Positions 10,101 through 17,574 of a stretch of DNA of 64,000 nt are shown piece by piece. The notes under the pieces were generated by a model. The model made no database searches and was not told the DNA's origin. It saw only the letters and a program-made list of their open reading frames with translations. Both the position numbers and the translations under genes were made by a program. The stretch is from Entomomonas moraniae (GTDB lineage Bacteria; Pseudomonadota; Gammaproteobacteria; Pseudomonadales; Pseudomonadaceae). Positions within the stretch are counted from its first letter, which is position 1; each line of letters opens with the position of its first letter. The stretch is from assembly GCF_003991975.1 (NCBI RefSeq), contig NZ_CP029822.1, positions 1,364,001 through 1,428,000 of the forward strand, written 5' to 3'.

Positions 10101-10850
10101 GATGTTCAAGCACAACCTCGCAAGATCATTTCCTCGCCTACGTGGTCAGGCTTAGAAAGTGAAGAAGTTAGCTATAATGCTGGCTATACCAATGTTCATG
10201 AGTGTATCCCATGGCGTACAATCACAGGCCGCCAGCAATTCTACCAAGACCATCAATGGATGCGTAACTTTGGTGAAGAACTCTGCGTTTATAAACCAGC
10301 CGTTGATTTAAAAACAACCAAAAAAGTGCTTAATCAGCATGGTAACGGTAACCCTGAAATTACGCTTAATTTCTTAACACCACATCAAAAATGGGGCATT
10401 CACAGTACTTACTCTGATAATTTAAGAATGTTAACCCTTTCGCGTGGTGGCCCTCACGTGTGGATATCAGAAATCGATGCACAAAAAGCGGGTATTGTTG
10501 ATAACGACTGGATCGAGGTTTTCAATGTCAATGGAACATTAACAGCTCGTGCGGTTGTCAGCCAACGTATTCCTGAGGGAATGACACTGATGTACCACGC
10601 ACAAGAAAAAATTGTCAATGTTCCTGGCGCAGAAGTATCAGGCAAACGTGGTGGTATTCATAACTCGGTGACTCGTGCAGTACTCAAACCAACGCATATG
10701 ATCGGTGGATATGCACAACTCTCTTATGGCTTTAACTACTATGGCACTGTAGGCTCAAACCGTGATGAGTTTGTGGTTGTCAGAAAAATGAAGAAAGTTG
10801 AATGGTTAGAAGAAACTGACACTGTACAACAACCTAAGATCGAGTTATAA
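7146..10850 (+). CDS. narG: Respiratory nitrate reductase alpha subunit NarG
   Basis: A 1234-residue molybdopterin oxidoreductase, full length for NarG. It reduces nitrate to nitrite at bis-MGD on the cytoplasmic face of the membrane-bound NarGHI complex. The N-terminus has the FS0 [4Fe-4S] ligands H50-xxx-C54-xxx-C58 and a later cysteine in EPRGCPRGA. The YCDLPPASPQ segment carries the aspartate that ligates Mo in NarG enzymes. The N-terminus lacks a cleavable Tat signal, as in other cytoplasm-facing NarG proteins. It is preceded by TTAGGAG and followed 12 bases later by narH. No truncation or frameshift is seen. Confidence 0.98.
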   Translation: MSHLLDRLNFFGKVKSTFSDGHGAVVKEDRKWEDAYRQRWQQDKIVRSTHGVNCTGSCSWKVYVKNGLITWETQQTDYPRTRPDLPNHEPRGCPRGASYSWYVYSAQRVKYPMLRGQMAKLWREVRKTKDPIAAWEYISQTPEIAKSYKSRRGLGGFVRSTWDEVNEIIAAANNFTVKKFGPDRVIGFSPIPAMSMISYASGSRYLSLIGGVPLSFYDWYCDLPPASPQVWGEQTDVAESADWYNSTYLMVWGSNVPMTRTPDAHFYTEVRYKGTKTVAVSSDFGEMAKFGDIWLAPKQGTDAALAMAMGHVIFKEFHLDNPSQYFTDYCRQYTDMPMLVMLKEKDGKYIPDYFLRASHLANNLNEQNNPDWKTLVIDEKTGNITAPKGSIGFRWGESGKWNLLEQDANGQAIQAQLSLLNKRDQETPVAFSYFAGDQHSEEVIRNVPTKTITLADGTQAVVTTVFDLMAANYGIDRGLGGGNVAKDYMDDIPYTPKWQQKHTGVKPEMVIQVAREFANNADKTHGKSMVIVGAALNHWYHMDMTYRGIINMLMMCGCIGQSGGGWAHYVGQEKLRPQTGWAPLAFGLDWQRPARQMNGTSFFYAHTSQWRHEKLGVNEILAPNADSELTKMSLIDFNAKSERMGWLPSAPQLATNPLEITKQAAEKGQDAVQYAVDGLKDGSLDMSCNDPDNPANFPRNMFVWRSNILGSSGKGHEYFLKYLLGTQNALISNEEDGIKPKEIKVRPAAEGKLDLLVVLDFRMSTTCLYADIVLPTATWYEKDDLNTSDMHPFIHPLSEAVQPLWQSKSDWEIYKGIAKKFSELGKDYLGVQKDLVLTPLMHDTPQELGQAFDAKDWKHGECDPIPGKTMPAMTVVERDYGAIYDKFTSIGPLLEKLGNGGKGINWETKHEVDVLRGLNHTVTDGTAKGQPKLNTAIDAAEMILTLAPETNGHIAVKAWGALSKITGLDHTHLAKPREHDTIRFRDVQAQPRKIISSPTWSGLESEEVSYNAGYTNVHECIPWRTITGRQQFYQDHQWMRNFGEELCVYKPAVDLKTTKKVLNQHGNGNPEITLNFLTPHQKWGIHSTYSDNLRMLTLSRGGPHVWISEIDAQKAGIVDNDWIEVFNVNGTLTARAVVSQRIPEGMTLMYHAQEKIVNVPGAEVSGKRGGIHNSVTRAVLKPTHMIGGYAQLSYGFNYYGTVGSNRDEFVVVRKMKKVEWLEETDTVQQPKIEL

Positions 10851-10862
10851 GAGGATTAGCTG

Positions 10863-12425
10863 ATGAAAATTAGAGCACAAATCGGCATGGTATTAAACCT
10901 TGATAAATGTATCGGTTGTCATACCTGCTCAGTTACTTGTAAAAACGTATGGACTAGCCGGGATGGTGTAGAGTACGCATGGTTCAATAACGTTGAAACA
11001 AAACCGGGGATTGGTTACCCAAAAGAATGGGAAAACCAAGAAAAATACAAAGGTGGTTGGGATTTAAAAAATGGAAAACTACAACCTAAACAAGGTGGTA
11101 AGTTAAAAATTTTAGGCAATATTTTTGCCAATCCAAATTTACCACAAATTGATGAGTATTATGAACCGTTCACCTATGATTACGAACGCCTTCAAAATGC
11201 TCCTGATGTAAAAACCCCACCAACTGCACGCCCTGTTTCTGTGTTAACAGGCAAGAAGATGGAAAAAATTGAATGGGGTCCCAATTGGGAAGATGACTTA
11301 GGCGGTGAGTTTAAAAAACGTGCCAAAGATATGCTATTTGAAGGTATTCAAAAAGAAATTCACTCCACCTTTGAAAACACTTTCATGATGTATTTACCAC
11401 GCCTTTGTGAGCATTGCTTGAATCCTGCTTGTGTGGCAAGCTGCCCATCAGGCTCTATTTATAAGCGCGAAGATGATGGTATCGTCCTCATTGACCAAGA
11501 CAAATGCCGTGGTTGGCGTATGTGTATTTCAGGCTGTCCTTATAAAAAGATTTACTACAACTGGACATCAGGTAAAGCTGAAAAATGTATTTTCTGCTAC
11601 CCTCGCATTGAAGGTGGGCAACCAACCGTTTGTTCAGAAACCTGTGTAGGGCGTATTCGTTACCTCGGTGTAATGCTTTATGATGCCGATAAGATAGAAC
11701 AAGCTGCTTCCGTTGAAAACACACAAGATCTTTATCAATCACAACTTGATCTGTTCCTAGATCCTAATGACCCTGAAGTAATTGCGGAAGCACTTAAACA
11801 AGGTATTTCACAAAGCTGGTTAGACGCAGCTAAAAACTCACCTGTTTATAAAATGGCGATGCAATGGAAAGTGGCCTTCCCCCTTCACCCTGAATACCGT
11901 ACTTTACCGATGGTTTGGTATATTCCACCTCTATCACCTATTCAATCAGCGATGGAGAATGGCATAATTGGTGAAAATGGTATTATTCCTGATGTAAAAG
12001 ACTTGCGTATTCCTTTGCGTTACCTTGCGAATCTATTAACCGCAGGCAAAGAAGAACCGATACTCAAAGCATTAGAAACCATGGTAGCCATGCGTCGCTA
12101 TATGCGCGGTAAATCAGTAGAAAAACAAGCAGATTTAAGTGCATTAGAAAATACTCACTTAACACCTGAGCAAGTAGACGAAATGTATCAAGTCATGGCA
12201 ATTGCTAACTACGAAGACCGATTTGTTATTCCTAGCTCTCATAAAGAAATGGTGGAAAACACCTTTGAAGGCAAAGCCTCTTGTGGTTTTAGCTTTGGTA
12301 ATGGCTGTTCTAATGGTGAAAGCAAAGGAAGTTTATTTGGTCGTAACCCAAAAGCAACTCCTATTATTTTCTCTGATGCAATGCAAGACAGAGAAATGAA
12401 CCAAAATAAAGAGAGTAATAGCTAA
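10863..12425 (+). CDS. narH: Respiratory nitrate reductase beta subunit NarH
   Basis: A 520-residue iron-sulfur subunit that wires electrons from NarI hemes to NarG. Four cysteine clusters are visible: CIGCHTCSVTCK near residue 16, CEHCLNPACVASCPSG near 184, CRGWRMCISGCPYKK near 217 and CIFCYPRIEGGQPTVCSETC near 244. The tryptophan in CRGWRMC replaces a cysteine and marks the [3Fe-4S] centre typical of NarH. The C-terminal tail is serine/glycine rich and less conserved. The start ATG follows AGAGGATTAG after narG, and the stop overlaps the narJ start by one base. Confidence 0.98.
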   Translation: MKIRAQIGMVLNLDKCIGCHTCSVTCKNVWTSRDGVEYAWFNNVETKPGIGYPKEWENQEKYKGGWDLKNGKLQPKQGGKLKILGNIFANPNLPQIDEYYEPFTYDYERLQNAPDVKTPPTARPVSVLTGKKMEKIEWGPNWEDDLGGEFKKRAKDMLFEGIQKEIHSTFENTFMMYLPRLCEHCLNPACVASCPSGSIYKREDDGIVLIDQDKCRGWRMCISGCPYKKIYYNWTSGKAEKCIFCYPRIEGGQPTVCSETCVGRIRYLGVMLYDADKIEQAASVENTQDLYQSQLDLFLDPNDPEVIAEALKQGISQSWLDAAKNSPVYKMAMQWKVAFPLHPEYRTLPMVWYIPPLSPIQSAMENGIIGENGIIPDVKDLRIPLRYLANLLTAGKEEPILKALETMVAMRRYMRGKSVEKQADLSALENTHLTPEQVDEMYQVMAIANYEDRFVIPSSHKEMVENTFEGKASCGFSFGNGCSNGESKGSLFGRNPKATPIIFSDAMQDREMNQNKESNS

Positions 12426-13066
12426 TGAATATTTATAAAATATTATCTGTATTACTCTGTTACCCAGAACAAGAGCTAATCGATAGCGTTCCCGCTATCG
12501 GACAGATCTTATCTGAACTTCAAGTAAACAATGAGTATGTACAGCCATTATTAACAGAGCTAGCAACAAATGACCTCATTACGTTACAAGAAAACTATGT
12601 GCAAACCTTTGACCGCACACCAACGCAATCACTGCATCTTTTTGAGCACATTCATGGTGAAGATCGTATTCGAGGCCAAGCCATGGTGGACTTGATGCAA
12701 GAGTATCAAAATGATGGTTTTGAAGTAACTGCTAACGAATTACCCGATTATTTACCTCTATTTTTAGAGTATTTAGCAGTTTGCGAAACAAAAAAAGCAA
12801 CAGAGCTTTTAGGTGAAGCAATTGACGTTATTGGTCATATTGAAAGTAAACTTTCTACCAATAACTCCACTTATACGGGTATTTTTAAGCAACTCATCAG
12901 CTTATCACCGACTCAACCTAAACCTTTAATTACGCCCCCCATACGGGATATGGACGAGGCCTTAGAAAAATTTGGCCCAAGTTCAGAAGGAGTAGAACCT
13001 CTTTTACAGTTAAATACTTCTAGCGCCTGTATCACCTGTGAATCTTCTGCGAGGCAAGTAAAATGA
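12425..13066 (+). CDS. narJ: Nitrate reductase maturation chaperone NarJ
   Basis: A 213-residue TorD/NarJ-type chaperone that holds apo-NarG until the molybdenum cofactor and the FS0 cluster are inserted, and then allows docking on NarI. The start LLCYPEQELI and the internal LFEHIHGEDRIRGQAMVDL and ELPDYLPLFLEYLA segments are characteristic of NarJ. It overlaps narH by one base and narI by four bases, as in many narGHJI operons, so translational coupling is expected. It is not part of the final enzyme. Confidence 0.96.
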   Translation: MNIYKILSVLLCYPEQELIDSVPAIGQILSELQVNNEYVQPLLTELATNDLITLQENYVQTFDRTPTQSLHLFEHIHGEDRIRGQAMVDLMQEYQNDGFEVTANELPDYLPLFLEYLAVCETKKATELLGEAIDVIGHIESKLSTNNSTYTGIFKQLISLSPTQPKPLITPPIRDMDEALEKFGPSSEGVEPLLQLNTSSACITCESSARQVK

Positions 13067-13749
13067 ATTACATTGATAAATTTGTATTTGGTATTTATCC
13101 CTATATAGCCCTAACAATTTTTATTGTAGGTTGTTTAGTACGTTTTGAACGTGAACAATACTCATGGAAAAGTGAGTCAAGCCAACTTCTTTATTGTGGT
13201 TATTTACGATTAGGTAATATTCTATTTCACATTGGTATTTTAGGTTTATTTTTTGGCCACCTTGTTGGTTTATTAACCCCTGTAGCTGTTTGGGATACAT
13301 TAGGTGTTAGTCATTCATTTAAACAAATGACAGCCATGATCGCCGGTGGCATTATGGGGAGCATGGCATTGATAGGCTTAATTATCATCATTCATCGCCG
13401 CTTTACCAATGCACGGTTGCTAGCTAATAGTACTTGGCGTGATAAATTAGTACTAATTTGGTTACTGATTACACTACTCTTAGGTTTAACAACCATTCAT
13501 GTTTCAGCTCAACACCGCGATGGGCATGAAATGGTATTGCTCATGACATGGGCACAACACATTGTTACCTTCCGTGGCGATGCTGCTGGTTATATCATGA
13601 ATGCATCCAGTATTTTTAAACTACATATCTTCATGGGTATGACGCTATTTGTTATTTTCCCTTTTACTCGACTAGTGCACGTGTTTAGTGGTTTTGCCGC
13701 TGTCACTTATTTGACTCGTGCATGGCAACTTGTAAGACCTCGTAGTTAA
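13063..13749 (+). CDS. narI: Respiratory nitrate reductase gamma subunit NarI
   Basis: A 228-residue membrane subunit with five predicted helices that binds two b hemes and oxidises ubiquinol on the periplasmic side. Candidate heme-ligating histidines are visible in HIGILGLFFGHLVG (helix 2) and in KLHIFMGMTLFVIFPFTRLVHVFSG (helix 5). Length agrees with E. coli NarI (225). It overlaps narJ by four bases and is the last gene of the operon, with an intrinsic terminator starting six bases after its stop codon. Confidence 0.97.
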   Translation: MNYIDKFVFGIYPYIALTIFIVGCLVRFEREQYSWKSESSQLLYCGYLRLGNILFHIGILGLFFGHLVGLLTPVAVWDTLGVSHSFKQMTAMIAGGIMGSMALIGLIIIIHRRFTNARLLANSTWRDKLVLIWLLITLLLGLTTIHVSAQHRDGHEMVLLMTWAQHIVTFRGDAAGYIMNASSIFKLHIFMGMTLFVIFPFTRLVHVFSGFAAVTYLTRAWQLVRPRS

Positions 13750-13754
13750 TACCT

Positions 13755-13786
13755 AAAAGCCACCCTCCTGAGGGGTGGCTTTTTTA
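13755..13786 (+). terminator. Rho-independent terminator of the nar operon
   Basis: A perfect 8-bp stem (AGCCACCC paired with GGGTGGCT at 13758-13765 and 13773-13780) closes a 7-base loop and is followed by TTTTTT. It sits just after narI and is GC-rich in an AT-rich setting, a classic intrinsic terminator. Confidence 0.92.
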
Positions 13787-14000
13787 AATGTCTCTCTATA
13801 AAAATTGTAGCCATCGTGCAGTGTATTATTTTTACCCAATAAGTTAACGTCTCATTATAATCTTTTTAAAACGTGTTTCTCGTAAGCACAAAAGTAAATG
13901 ACACTATTATTAGCCAGTGATACTATATACAAATTGCCTTATATATATATTCATTAAAGTTATTGTTGGCTTCTTAATTTTAAGTTCAAGAGGATAAATC

Positions 14001-14759
14001 ATGGTTAATAAGAAAATTACTGCAGCTATTTTTTGCTTATCTATTTCTTGTCTGACAGCCAACGCAGATGAGTTGATTGTTTCTGCCGCAGCTAGCTTAA
14101 ATAATGCTTTCAACGAAATAGGCCAAAAATTTGAAGCAACTCACCCTAATGATAAAGTATTGTTTAATTTTGCAGCATCAGGCACCTTATTACAGCAAAT
14201 GGCAAAAGGTGCACCCGTTGATGTATTTGCCTCTGCTGACCAAGAGACAATGAATCAAGCTGAACAGAAAAAACTAATTGTCGATAACTCACGTAAAAAC
14301 TTTACACAAAACACATTGGTTATTATCGCCCCAACCCAAAGCACATTATCGTTTAATGGATTAACAGATTTAGATTCAGAGGCTATTAAACGCATTGCTG
14401 TAGGTAACCCTGCGAGTGTTCCTGCTGGGCGTTATACTCAAGAAGCGTTAGAGCAAACAAAACAATGGCAAGCACTACAAAGCAAATATATCTATACCCA
14501 AAATGTACGCCAAGCCCTTGATTATGTAGCGCGTCAAGAAGTGGATATTGGTTTCGTGTATGGTAGTGATGCAGCTATTATGAAAGACAAGGTAAAAGTT
14601 TTATTTACTATTCCTTTAAAAACACCCGTGACTTATCCTATTGCCCAATTAAAAGACAGTAAACATAGCCAATTAGCTAATGAATTTATTGACTTTATTT
14701 TATCGAAAGAAGGACAACAAATACTAGATAACTATGGCTTTTCGACCATTAAACCTTAA
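14001..14759 (+). CDS. modA: Molybdate ABC transporter substrate-binding protein ModA
   Basis: A 252-residue periplasmic protein with a signal peptide (residues 1 to about 23, cleavage after TANA). The mature start ELIVSAAASLNNAF is the ModA anion-binding segment, with serines that bind the oxoanion, and AASGTLLQQMAKGAPVDVFASAD is the second diagnostic stretch. Later AVGNPASVPAGRYTQEAL and EVDIGFVYGSDA complete the two-lobe fold. It captures molybdate (or tungstate) for ModBC. The gene follows an AGAGGA ribosome-binding site, lies 251 bases beyond narI and leads the modABC operon, securing Mo for nitrate reductase. Confidence 0.96.
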   Translation: MVNKKITAAIFCLSISCLTANADELIVSAAASLNNAFNEIGQKFEATHPNDKVLFNFAASGTLLQQMAKGAPVDVFASADQETMNQAEQKKLIVDNSRKNFTQNTLVIIAPTQSTLSFNGLTDLDSEAIKRIAVGNPASVPAGRYTQEALEQTKQWQALQSKYIYTQNVRQALDYVARQEVDIGFVYGSDAAIMKDKVKVLFTIPLKTPVTYPIAQLKDSKHSQLANEFIDFILSKEGQQILDNYGFSTIKP

Positions 14760-14768
14760 CTAATTGCT

Positions 14769-15437
14769 ATGGATATTGCTTGGATAGCCCTGCTTCTCTC
14801 TCTTAAAATTGCTGGTTGGGCTATATTAATTAACTTAGTGCTTGGAATTTCTGTTGGCTATTTGTTAGCACGTAAGCAATTTTACGGCAAAGAGCTTCTC
14901 GACACATTGCTTACCCTCCCCATGGTAATGCCGCCAACAGTACTAGGTTATTATTTATTAGTTTTACTTGGCCGTAATGGTTGGATCGGCCATTTTTTGC
15001 AAGACACGTTTAATATTAATTTGATTTTCACATGGCAAGGAGCCGTTATTGCATCGGTCATTGTCACCTTCCCTCTCATATTTAAACCAGCTCGCGCTGC
15101 TTTTGAGAGCATTGACCGCCAATATGAGCAAGCTGCAAGCGTACTAGGTATTTCGGTGCTTGCCATTTTTTTTAGAGTAACATTACCTCTTGCATGGCGT
15201 GGTATTTTAGCGGGTGTTTTATTAGCTTTTGCCAGAGCATTAGGAGAATTTGGCGCAACACTAATGGTCGCAGGGAGTATTCCAGGAAAAACACAAACAT
15301 TATCTATTGCTATTTACGAAGCTGTACAAGCAGGACAAGATGCAATTGCTAATACAATGGTTATTATCATCTCGATCGTTTGTATTATTATATTATTATT
15401 AGCCAAACAGTTATCGGCCTATAAAGCCAATTACTGA
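14769..15437 (+). CDS. modB: Molybdate ABC transporter permease ModB
   Basis: A 222-residue inner-membrane permease with about five or six helices. The EAA loop is visible around ESIDRQYEQAASVLGIS...FFRVTLPLAWRG, where ModC docks. The ARALGEFGATLMVAGSIPGKTQTLSIAIY block is highly typical of ModB/CysT-like molybdate permeases. It begins nine bases after the modA stop and is followed six bases later by modC, consistent with one transcript. Confidence 0.95.
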   Translation: MDIAWIALLLSLKIAGWAILINLVLGISVGYLLARKQFYGKELLDTLLTLPMVMPPTVLGYYLLVLLGRNGWIGHFLQDTFNINLIFTWQGAVIASVIVTFPLIFKPARAAFESIDRQYEQAASVLGISVLAIFFRVTLPLAWRGILAGVLLAFARALGEFGATLMVAGSIPGKTQTLSIAIYEAVQAGQDAIANTMVIIISIVCIIILLLAKQLSAYKANY

Positions 15438-15443
15438 TGATCT

Positions 15444-16109
15444 ATGCAACTTGAATTAACACTACAAAAAACATTACTATCACCTACACGTATTTTTCAA
15501 TTAGATGTCAACATTACGTCTAACAGCCAGCGTATTGTCATTTTTGGTCCATCTGGGGCTGGAAAAACAATGATATTAAAAAGTATTGCTGGTTTAATAA
15601 CACCTGATAAGGGATATATTAAAATAGCGGATAAGGTTTTATTTGATAGTACAAAAAAAATAAATCTTAAACCTCAACAACGTCATTTGGCCTATCTTTT
15701 TCAACATTACAGTTTATTTCCTCATTTAACAGTTGGCCAAAATATTGCTTTTACATTAAAAAAAGGGCTATTTAATCCAAATAAAAAAAATTTTCCTCCG
15801 CAAGCCAAACAATGGATAGAAAAATTAGAATTAACAGAGTTAGTGGACCTCTACCCTCAACAACTTTCAGGGGGGCAACAACAACGCGTTGCCTTAGCAA
15901 GGGCACTAACAACAAACCCCTGCATGTTACTGCTTGATGAGCCCTTTTCTGCTTTAGACTATGGATTACGCCACAAAGTACGTCACGAAATAAATGAGCT
16001 TCAGCAGCAGTTGAATATTCCTATTATCCTTATTTCTCATGATGTTGAGGATGTAAAATTGTTTGGCGAACACGTAATAGAAATTCAACAAGGACATCTT
16101 AAAGGCTAA
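15444..16109 (+). CDS. modC: Molybdate ABC transporter ATP-binding protein ModC (short form)
   Basis: A 221-residue ABC ATPase with Walker A (GPSGAGKT near residue 36), Q-loop (LFQHYSLFPHLTV), ABC signature (LSGGQQQRVALARAL), Walker B (MLLLDEPFSALD) and switch histidine (LISHDVEDV). E. coli ModC is about 352 residues because of a C-terminal molybdate-binding (MOP/TOBE) domain; here the protein ends after the ATPase core. The ORF ends with a clean stop and no continuation is apparent, so this looks like a naturally short version, which removes one layer of Mo-dependent feedback. It is the last gene of modABC. Confidence 0.93.
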   Translation: MQLELTLQKTLLSPTRIFQLDVNITSNSQRIVIFGPSGAGKTMILKSIAGLITPDKGYIKIADKVLFDSTKKINLKPQQRHLAYLFQHYSLFPHLTVGQNIAFTLKKGLFNPNKKNFPPQAKQWIEKLELTELVDLYPQQLSGGQQQRVALARALTTNPCMLLLDEPFSALDYGLRHKVRHEINELQQQLNIPIILISHDVEDVKLFGEHVIEIQQGHLKG

Positions 16110-16175
16110 TTCGTAGGCAAGGACTTTATTGTTAATACTTTTTTAACGGATAACTCATAGCGCCAATATAATATT

Positions 16176-17546
16176 ATGTTACAATCGCCAAAAATATCTT
16201 ATCCCCCCTTTGTAACAGCGTTTATTATGATAACAAATACCGACATACACTCTATTACTAGCCAACCAGAAGCTAGACCTTTAAATAAAAATGACTATAA
16301 AACACTTGCTCTATCTTCTTTAGGTGGAACATTAGAGTTTTATGATTTTATTATTTTCGTTTTTTTCACTAATACGCTGACTCATCTCTTTTTTCCTGTT
16401 GAAAATATTTTTATTGCACAAATGCAAACCCTCGGAATCTTTGCCGCAGGTTACTTGGCACGCCCTATAGGTGGAGTCATCATGGCTCACTTTGGGGATA
16501 AGCTAGGCCGTAAGCGCATGTTTACTCTCAGTATTTTCTTAATGGCTTTACCTACTTTTATCATTGGTTGCTTACCTACCTATAATACCATTGGCGTGCT
16601 TGCGCCATTACTTCTCTTACTTATGCGTATCTTACAAGGTGCAGCTATCGGCGGAGAAATGCCAGGGGCTTGGGTCTTTATTGCTGAACATACACCAAAA
16701 CAACGCTATGGTTTAGGCATTGGTGTTCTTACATCAGGAATTACAGGAGGTATTTTCCTTGGTTCTATTGTCGCCATTATTGTTCAACAACTGTATTCAG
16801 ATAGCGAAATCCATGCGTTTGCATGGCGTATTCCTTTTTTATTGGGAGGTATTTTTGGTTTTATATCCGTATACCTTCGCCGCTTTTTAGGGGAAACACC
16901 TATTTTTAAAGAAATGGCAGCTAATAAGGCTATTGCTAATAACCTGCCTATTTTGACGGTAATAAAAAAACATAAAGCAGCATGCTTTATTACGGGTATA
17001 TTGACATGGTCATTATCTACCACCATTGTTGTGACTGTTCTAATGACCCCACCACTTATACTAGAAGGGATGTACCATATTGATAGGACAACATCATTAT
17101 TAGCTAACTGTGTTGCTACACTGATGCTAACCTTTGGCTGCATTTTTTGGGGTTATCTCTGTGATAAATTAGGTACACGCGTTGCTCTTACTCTTGTATG
17201 GGGTGGTCTAATCTTAAGTAGCCTTTATTTTTATAATTCGCTACATACAGGCATTAGCACCGAAATCCTTATTTTTAACTATGGATTAATGGGGTTTTTC
17301 GCTGGCTCTACAGCGACGACACCTATCGTTTCTACACGCGCTTTTCCGCCTGCGATTCGGTTTACAGGTTTATCCTTCGCTTACAATTTGTCTTATGCTA
17401 TTTTTGGCGGACTAACTCCATTAATTGCTAGAGCATGGCTTCAATATACACCAATGGCCGCCGCCTATTATGTAACAATCACGTCTATATTGGCTTTAAT
17501 AGTGACATTTATACCCTTGGCCTACAAAGGTTATCAAGCTAAGTAA
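16176..17546 (+). CDS. MFS transporter of the metabolite:H+ symporter (MHS) family
   Basis: A 456-residue 12-helix transporter; an internal ATG at 16227 would give a 439-residue protein starting just before the conserved region and is an equally good start, since neither has a strong ribosome-binding site. The LGGTLEFYDFIIF opening, GYLARPIGGVIMAHFGDKLGRKR (loop 2-3) and LMRILQGAAIGGEMPGAWVFIAEH (helix 4-5) are MHS hallmarks shared with ProP, citrate and dicarboxylate symporters. The substrate cannot be read from the sequence. The next gene starts 28 bases downstream, so the two may be cotranscribed. A second MHS transporter lies at 58.0-59.3 kb. Confidence 0.85.
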   Translation: MLQSPKISYPPFVTAFIMITNTDIHSITSQPEARPLNKNDYKTLALSSLGGTLEFYDFIIFVFFTNTLTHLFFPVENIFIAQMQTLGIFAAGYLARPIGGVIMAHFGDKLGRKRMFTLSIFLMALPTFIIGCLPTYNTIGVLAPLLLLLMRILQGAAIGGEMPGAWVFIAEHTPKQRYGLGIGVLTSGITGGIFLGSIVAIIVQQLYSDSEIHAFAWRIPFLLGGIFGFISVYLRRFLGETPIFKEMAANKAIANNLPILTVIKKHKAACFITGILTWSLSTTIVVTVLMTPPLILEGMYHIDRTTSLLANCVATLMLTFGCIFWGYLCDKLGTRVALTLVWGGLILSSLYFYNSLHTGISTEILIFNYGLMGFFAGSTATTPIVSTRAFPPAIRFTGLSFAYNLSYAIFGGLTPLIARAWLQYTPMAAAYYVTITSILALIVTFIPLAYKGYQAK

Positions 17547-17574
17547 TCACACCATAGATAACTGGAATAAATAA

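Noticed and set aside
13910-13955. ModE operator in front of modA
   Set aside because: The region has TATATA runs in both halves, but the spacing and the flanking CG positions do not fit the ModE consensus, and such runs are expected by chance in this AT-rich spacer.
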